NCBI GenBank assembly: GCA_036518955.1
Contig: DATDMG010000035.1
Span: 1 to 16,496, forward strand
Direction of reading: 5' to 3'
DNA: 16,496 nt
DNA from: DATDMG01 sp036518955
GTDB lineage: Bacteria > Actinomycetota > Actinomycetes > Actinomycetales > Kineosporiaceae
This document shows, piece after piece, positions 14,819-16,496 of the stretch. The notes beneath the pieces are model-generated. The model made no database searches. It worked only from the letters and a program-made list of their open reading frames with translations, and had not been told where the DNA came from. Positions within the stretch are counted from its first letter, which is position 1; each line of letters opens with the position of its first letter. The position numbers were made by a program, and so were the translations under genes.

Positions 14819-14896
14819 TCATCGCCGGAATCGCGCGCGCCCCACCACGATCCGGATCAGCAGGAGCACGGCCAGCAGCAGGACGAGTCGCACCAT
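14819..14896 (-). CDS. Possible 25-residue single-helix membrane peptide
   Basis: The ORF reads MVRLVLLLAVLLLIRIVVGR followed by ARFRR: one strongly hydrophobic helix and a basic tail, a composition typical of real small membrane proteins. Start may be ATG 14896 or the next codon GTG, for which GAGG four bases upstream is better spaced. It converges on the ALDH gene with a 24-base gap. I know no named family, and the sequence is short enough to be chance. It lies downstream of the hydrolase gene and could share its transcript. Confidence 0.4.
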   Translation of the reverse strand: MVRLVLLLAVLLLIRIVVGRARFRR

Positions 14897-14988
14897 GCCT
14901 CGGTTCTACCGCAGGAGCCGGACTCAGGTGACGCTCGACGGCTCGGTGCTGTCCGGCGGACCCCGGCGTCGGTGGGGTTTGTCGCGGA

Positions 14989-16056
14989 TCAGGGGGCACC
15001 ACGCCCACTATCGAGGCGGATCGGGCTGGCCTGGCCTCGGCGCCCGTCGGGGACCACGACGTCCTGGTTCGTCTCCCGCCACACCCGTGCGAGGGCCGTG
15101 GCGATGGGGTCGATCACCCGGTCGTCGTTCCAGTACCACCAGTGCGCCATCGGGGTCCAGCCCATCCACCAGGGGCCGACGTCGACCTTGAGGTCCTGGG
15201 TCACCGCCGTCGCGTAGTGCTCGGAGAGGCCCTTCAACGGGGTTCCGACCAGATCGTCCGGATCCCAGAAGTTGATCCACTCACCGTGGATCCCCGGGTG
15301 GCGTCGGGTCAGCGCCGACGACGGCACCGTGATCGGCAGGCCGAAGTCCGGGGACCTGAACCGCATCGTCCATAGGGCGATCGGGCTGCCCAGAGTGTAG
15401 AAGAGCGCGAGGGTCTCGCCGCGCTCCATCGGGGTGGCGCCGATCCGCGAGGCTACCGGCGGAGCGACCAGCTGGCGCCCGCTGGGGCCGTGTTCCACTT
15501 CCAGGTCGTACAGGTAGTTGCTGGCGATGACCGTGCCCAGGCTGTGCCCGATGACGCACAACGGCGCGTCGCCGCCCGCCTCGTCCGCCAGCCGGTGGAC
15601 GGCGTCCGCGATCCTGGCGTGGATGGCGTCGTAGACCTTCCGATCCTTCCCGGTCTGCTGGTAGGCGACGGCGTCACCGAGGAACTGGATGGCCGTCCAG
15701 CGCAGCATCGGGTAGTTGGCCTGCGAAATCCCCGGCACATGGCGCAGCAGCGACGTGACCGCCAGGGGGAGGGCCGCCCAGCTGTGACCGGCGTTGAGAT
15801 CGGTCACCCAGCCGCTGATCTTTCGGAAGAGTTGCGCGCAGGAGTCCCCGAAACACTGCTTGTACAGTCGGTCCTCGGCGTTCTGCAGTTCGGGTGCCCA
15901 GAACGTCGGCCTGATCACCAGCGCCTCGTTCGCGTCGACTCCGGCATGTCGGGTGAATGCCGCCTTCAGCCTGCCGATCGCTGTGTCGGCGTAGTGCGGA
16001 TCATTGATCTCGACGCCATGGACGAAGGTGACGGCGATTCTGGTCACGGTCCCCAT
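14989..16056 (-). CDS. Alpha/beta-hydrolase (lipase/esterase-like), cytoplasmic
   Basis: 355 residues. The N-terminus IAVTFVHGVE gives the first strand and oxyanion region, and CVIGHSLGTVIASNYLYDLE carries the nucleophile elbow GHSLG (Ser172). An acidic residue in NFWDPDDLVGTPL and the His of GLSEHYATAV are plausible triad partners in the right order. No signal peptide or membrane helix. It resembles lipase-like proteins that act on intracellular or membrane lipids; the substrate is unknown. The ATG at 16056 overlaps the end of the upstream gene by 13 bases, so translation is probably coupled; an alternative ATG at 16086 would make the overlap 43 bases. The pairing with a GMC-oxidoreductase-like tail suggests lipid or sterol metabolism, as inference only. 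Confidence 0.82.
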   Translation of the reverse strand: MGTVTRIAVTFVHGVEINDPHYADTAIGRLKAAFTRHAGVDANEALVIRPTFWAPELQNAEDRLYKQCFGDSCAQLFRKISGWVTDLNAGHSWAALPLAVTSLLRHVPGISQANYPMLRWTAIQFLGDAVAYQQTGKDRKVYDAIHARIADAVHRLADEAGGDAPLCVIGHSLGTVIASNYLYDLEVEHGPSGRQLVAPPVASRIGATPMERGETLALFYTLGSPIALWTMRFRSPDFGLPITVPSSALTRRHPGIHGEWINFWDPDDLVGTPLKGLSEHYATAVTQDLKVDVGPWWMGWTPMAHWWYWNDDRVIDPIATALARVWRETNQDVVVPDGRRGQASPIRLDSGRGAP

Positions 16057-16496
16057 GGCAGTACCTGCCTCGCGTAGACATCCCATAACTTGCCCAGAAA
16101 GAGTTCGCCGAACCGGGCCATCGCCACCGGACGCGCCGCGATCGGACCTCCGGTCCGGAAAGTGGTGAGCTGGCGGAGGAAGTCCAGCAGGTGGATCGAA
16201 ATGATTCCGGAGGCCGCGACATCGGCGTCCAGGTCACCCTCCGGCGGAACGTCGCCGTGCAGCACCCGGGTGTACAGCGTGGTGGTGTCGGACCAGATGT
16301 CCAGGCCGGGATCGTCCACCACCACCTTGTTACCGACCAGCGTGAACGGCTTTCCCTGCGAGTCGTCGAACCGAAGTCGGTAGGTCATCCGCTTGCTGCC
16401 CGGGTTCCCGTCGTCGACGAAGAGCTGGAACGCGCCGCTGCGCACGGGGAGCCGGACGCCGAACAGGGTGGAGTCGACGCTCCCGGTGATGGTCGC
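16044..16496 (-). CDS. C-terminal 150 residues of a protein resembling the tail of large GMC-oxidoreductase-type proteins (partial)
   Basis: The gene enters from the right edge and stops at 16044. Visible sequence begins ATITGSVDSTLFGVRLPVRS and contains MTYRLRFDDSQGKPFTLVGN, DDPGLDIWSDTTTLYTRVL, IISIHLLDFLRQLTTFR and ARFGELFLGKLWDVYARQVL. This beta-rich block with the WSDTTTLYTRV motif is, from memory, the C-terminal region of large actinobacterial cholesterol-oxidase-like (GMC) proteins, some of which also carry hydrolase domains. The catalytic part is outside the window, so the assignment needs the next few kilobases. It overlaps the hydrolase start by 13 bases, so both belong to one operon. 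Confidence 0.6.
   Translation of the reverse strand, partial: ATITGSVDSTLFGVRLPVRSGAFQLFVDDGNPGSKRMTYRLRFDDSQGKPFTLVGNKVVVDDPGLDIWSDTTTLYTRVLHGDVPPEGDLDADVAASGIISIHLLDFLRQLTTFRTGGPIAARPVAMARFGELFLGKLWDVYARQVLPWGP

Overview
The window is high-GC chromosomal DNA from an actinomycete (Actinomycetota). The reasons are the strong G/C bias at third codon positions, the many GTG starts, the apparently leaderless genes with a TANNNT box just upstream, and a 39-residue DLW-39 family protein, a marker known to me only from actinobacteria. I cannot fix the genus; Pseudonocardiales-like is a guess. There is no CRISPR array and no intact insertion sequence.

Left part (1-3156). A tRNA-Ala(TGC) on the minus strand is followed by a strong hairpin terminator and preceded by an 18-bp palindrome. 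Then comes about 400 bp without a gene, containing two mutually exclusive hairpins. Next is a minus-strand operon: an intact DeoR/FruR-type regulator coupled by a GTGA overlap to a decayed 1-phosphofructokinase gene (one frameshift, missing its C-terminal third). A separate minus-strand gene encodes DLW-39. The 680 bp beyond it hold no convincing gene, only hairpins and one perfect DnaA box.

Middle (3157-10698), all on the plus strand, looks like a polysaccharide-use region. A five-codon leader ORF with the strong ribosome binding site overlaps (ATGA) the start of a 612-residue single-pass membrane protein whose outer part resembles a beta-propeller. Thirty-one bases later is a 1193-residue secreted protein: signal peptide, about 440 residues of Pro/Ser/Thr/Ala-rich linker, a GH26-type glycosidase (mannanase-like) and an alpha/beta-hydrolase esterase. 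The two genes probably form one operon. A small flavodoxin-fold protein and a cytoplasmic GH1 beta-glycosidase follow; the latter has an 18-bp palindromic operator-like site in front. Together the secreted enzyme could cut and de-esterify a decorated polysaccharide outside, and the GH1 enzyme could finish the oligosaccharides inside. That link is inference.

Right part (10722-16496). An ABC exporter (minus) and a MarR regulator (plus) diverge from a short promoter region with two GAGG-CTA-CCTC boxes 20 bp apart, a typical MarR-controlled efflux pair. After it lies an aldehyde dehydrogenase of the ALDH7 / piperideine-6-carboxylate dehydrogenase type (lysine catabolism). On the minus strand are a possible 25-residue membrane peptide, a cytoplasmic alpha/beta-hydrolase, and the C-terminal 150 residues of a protein resembling the tail of large GMC-oxidoreductase-type proteins; the last two overlap and are probably coupled.

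The least ordinary things here are the GH26-esterase fusion with its coupled membrane partner and leader ORF, the paired MarR boxes around the -10 region, and two genes (DLW-39 and the ABC exporter) whose stop codons lie inside short tandem duplications.
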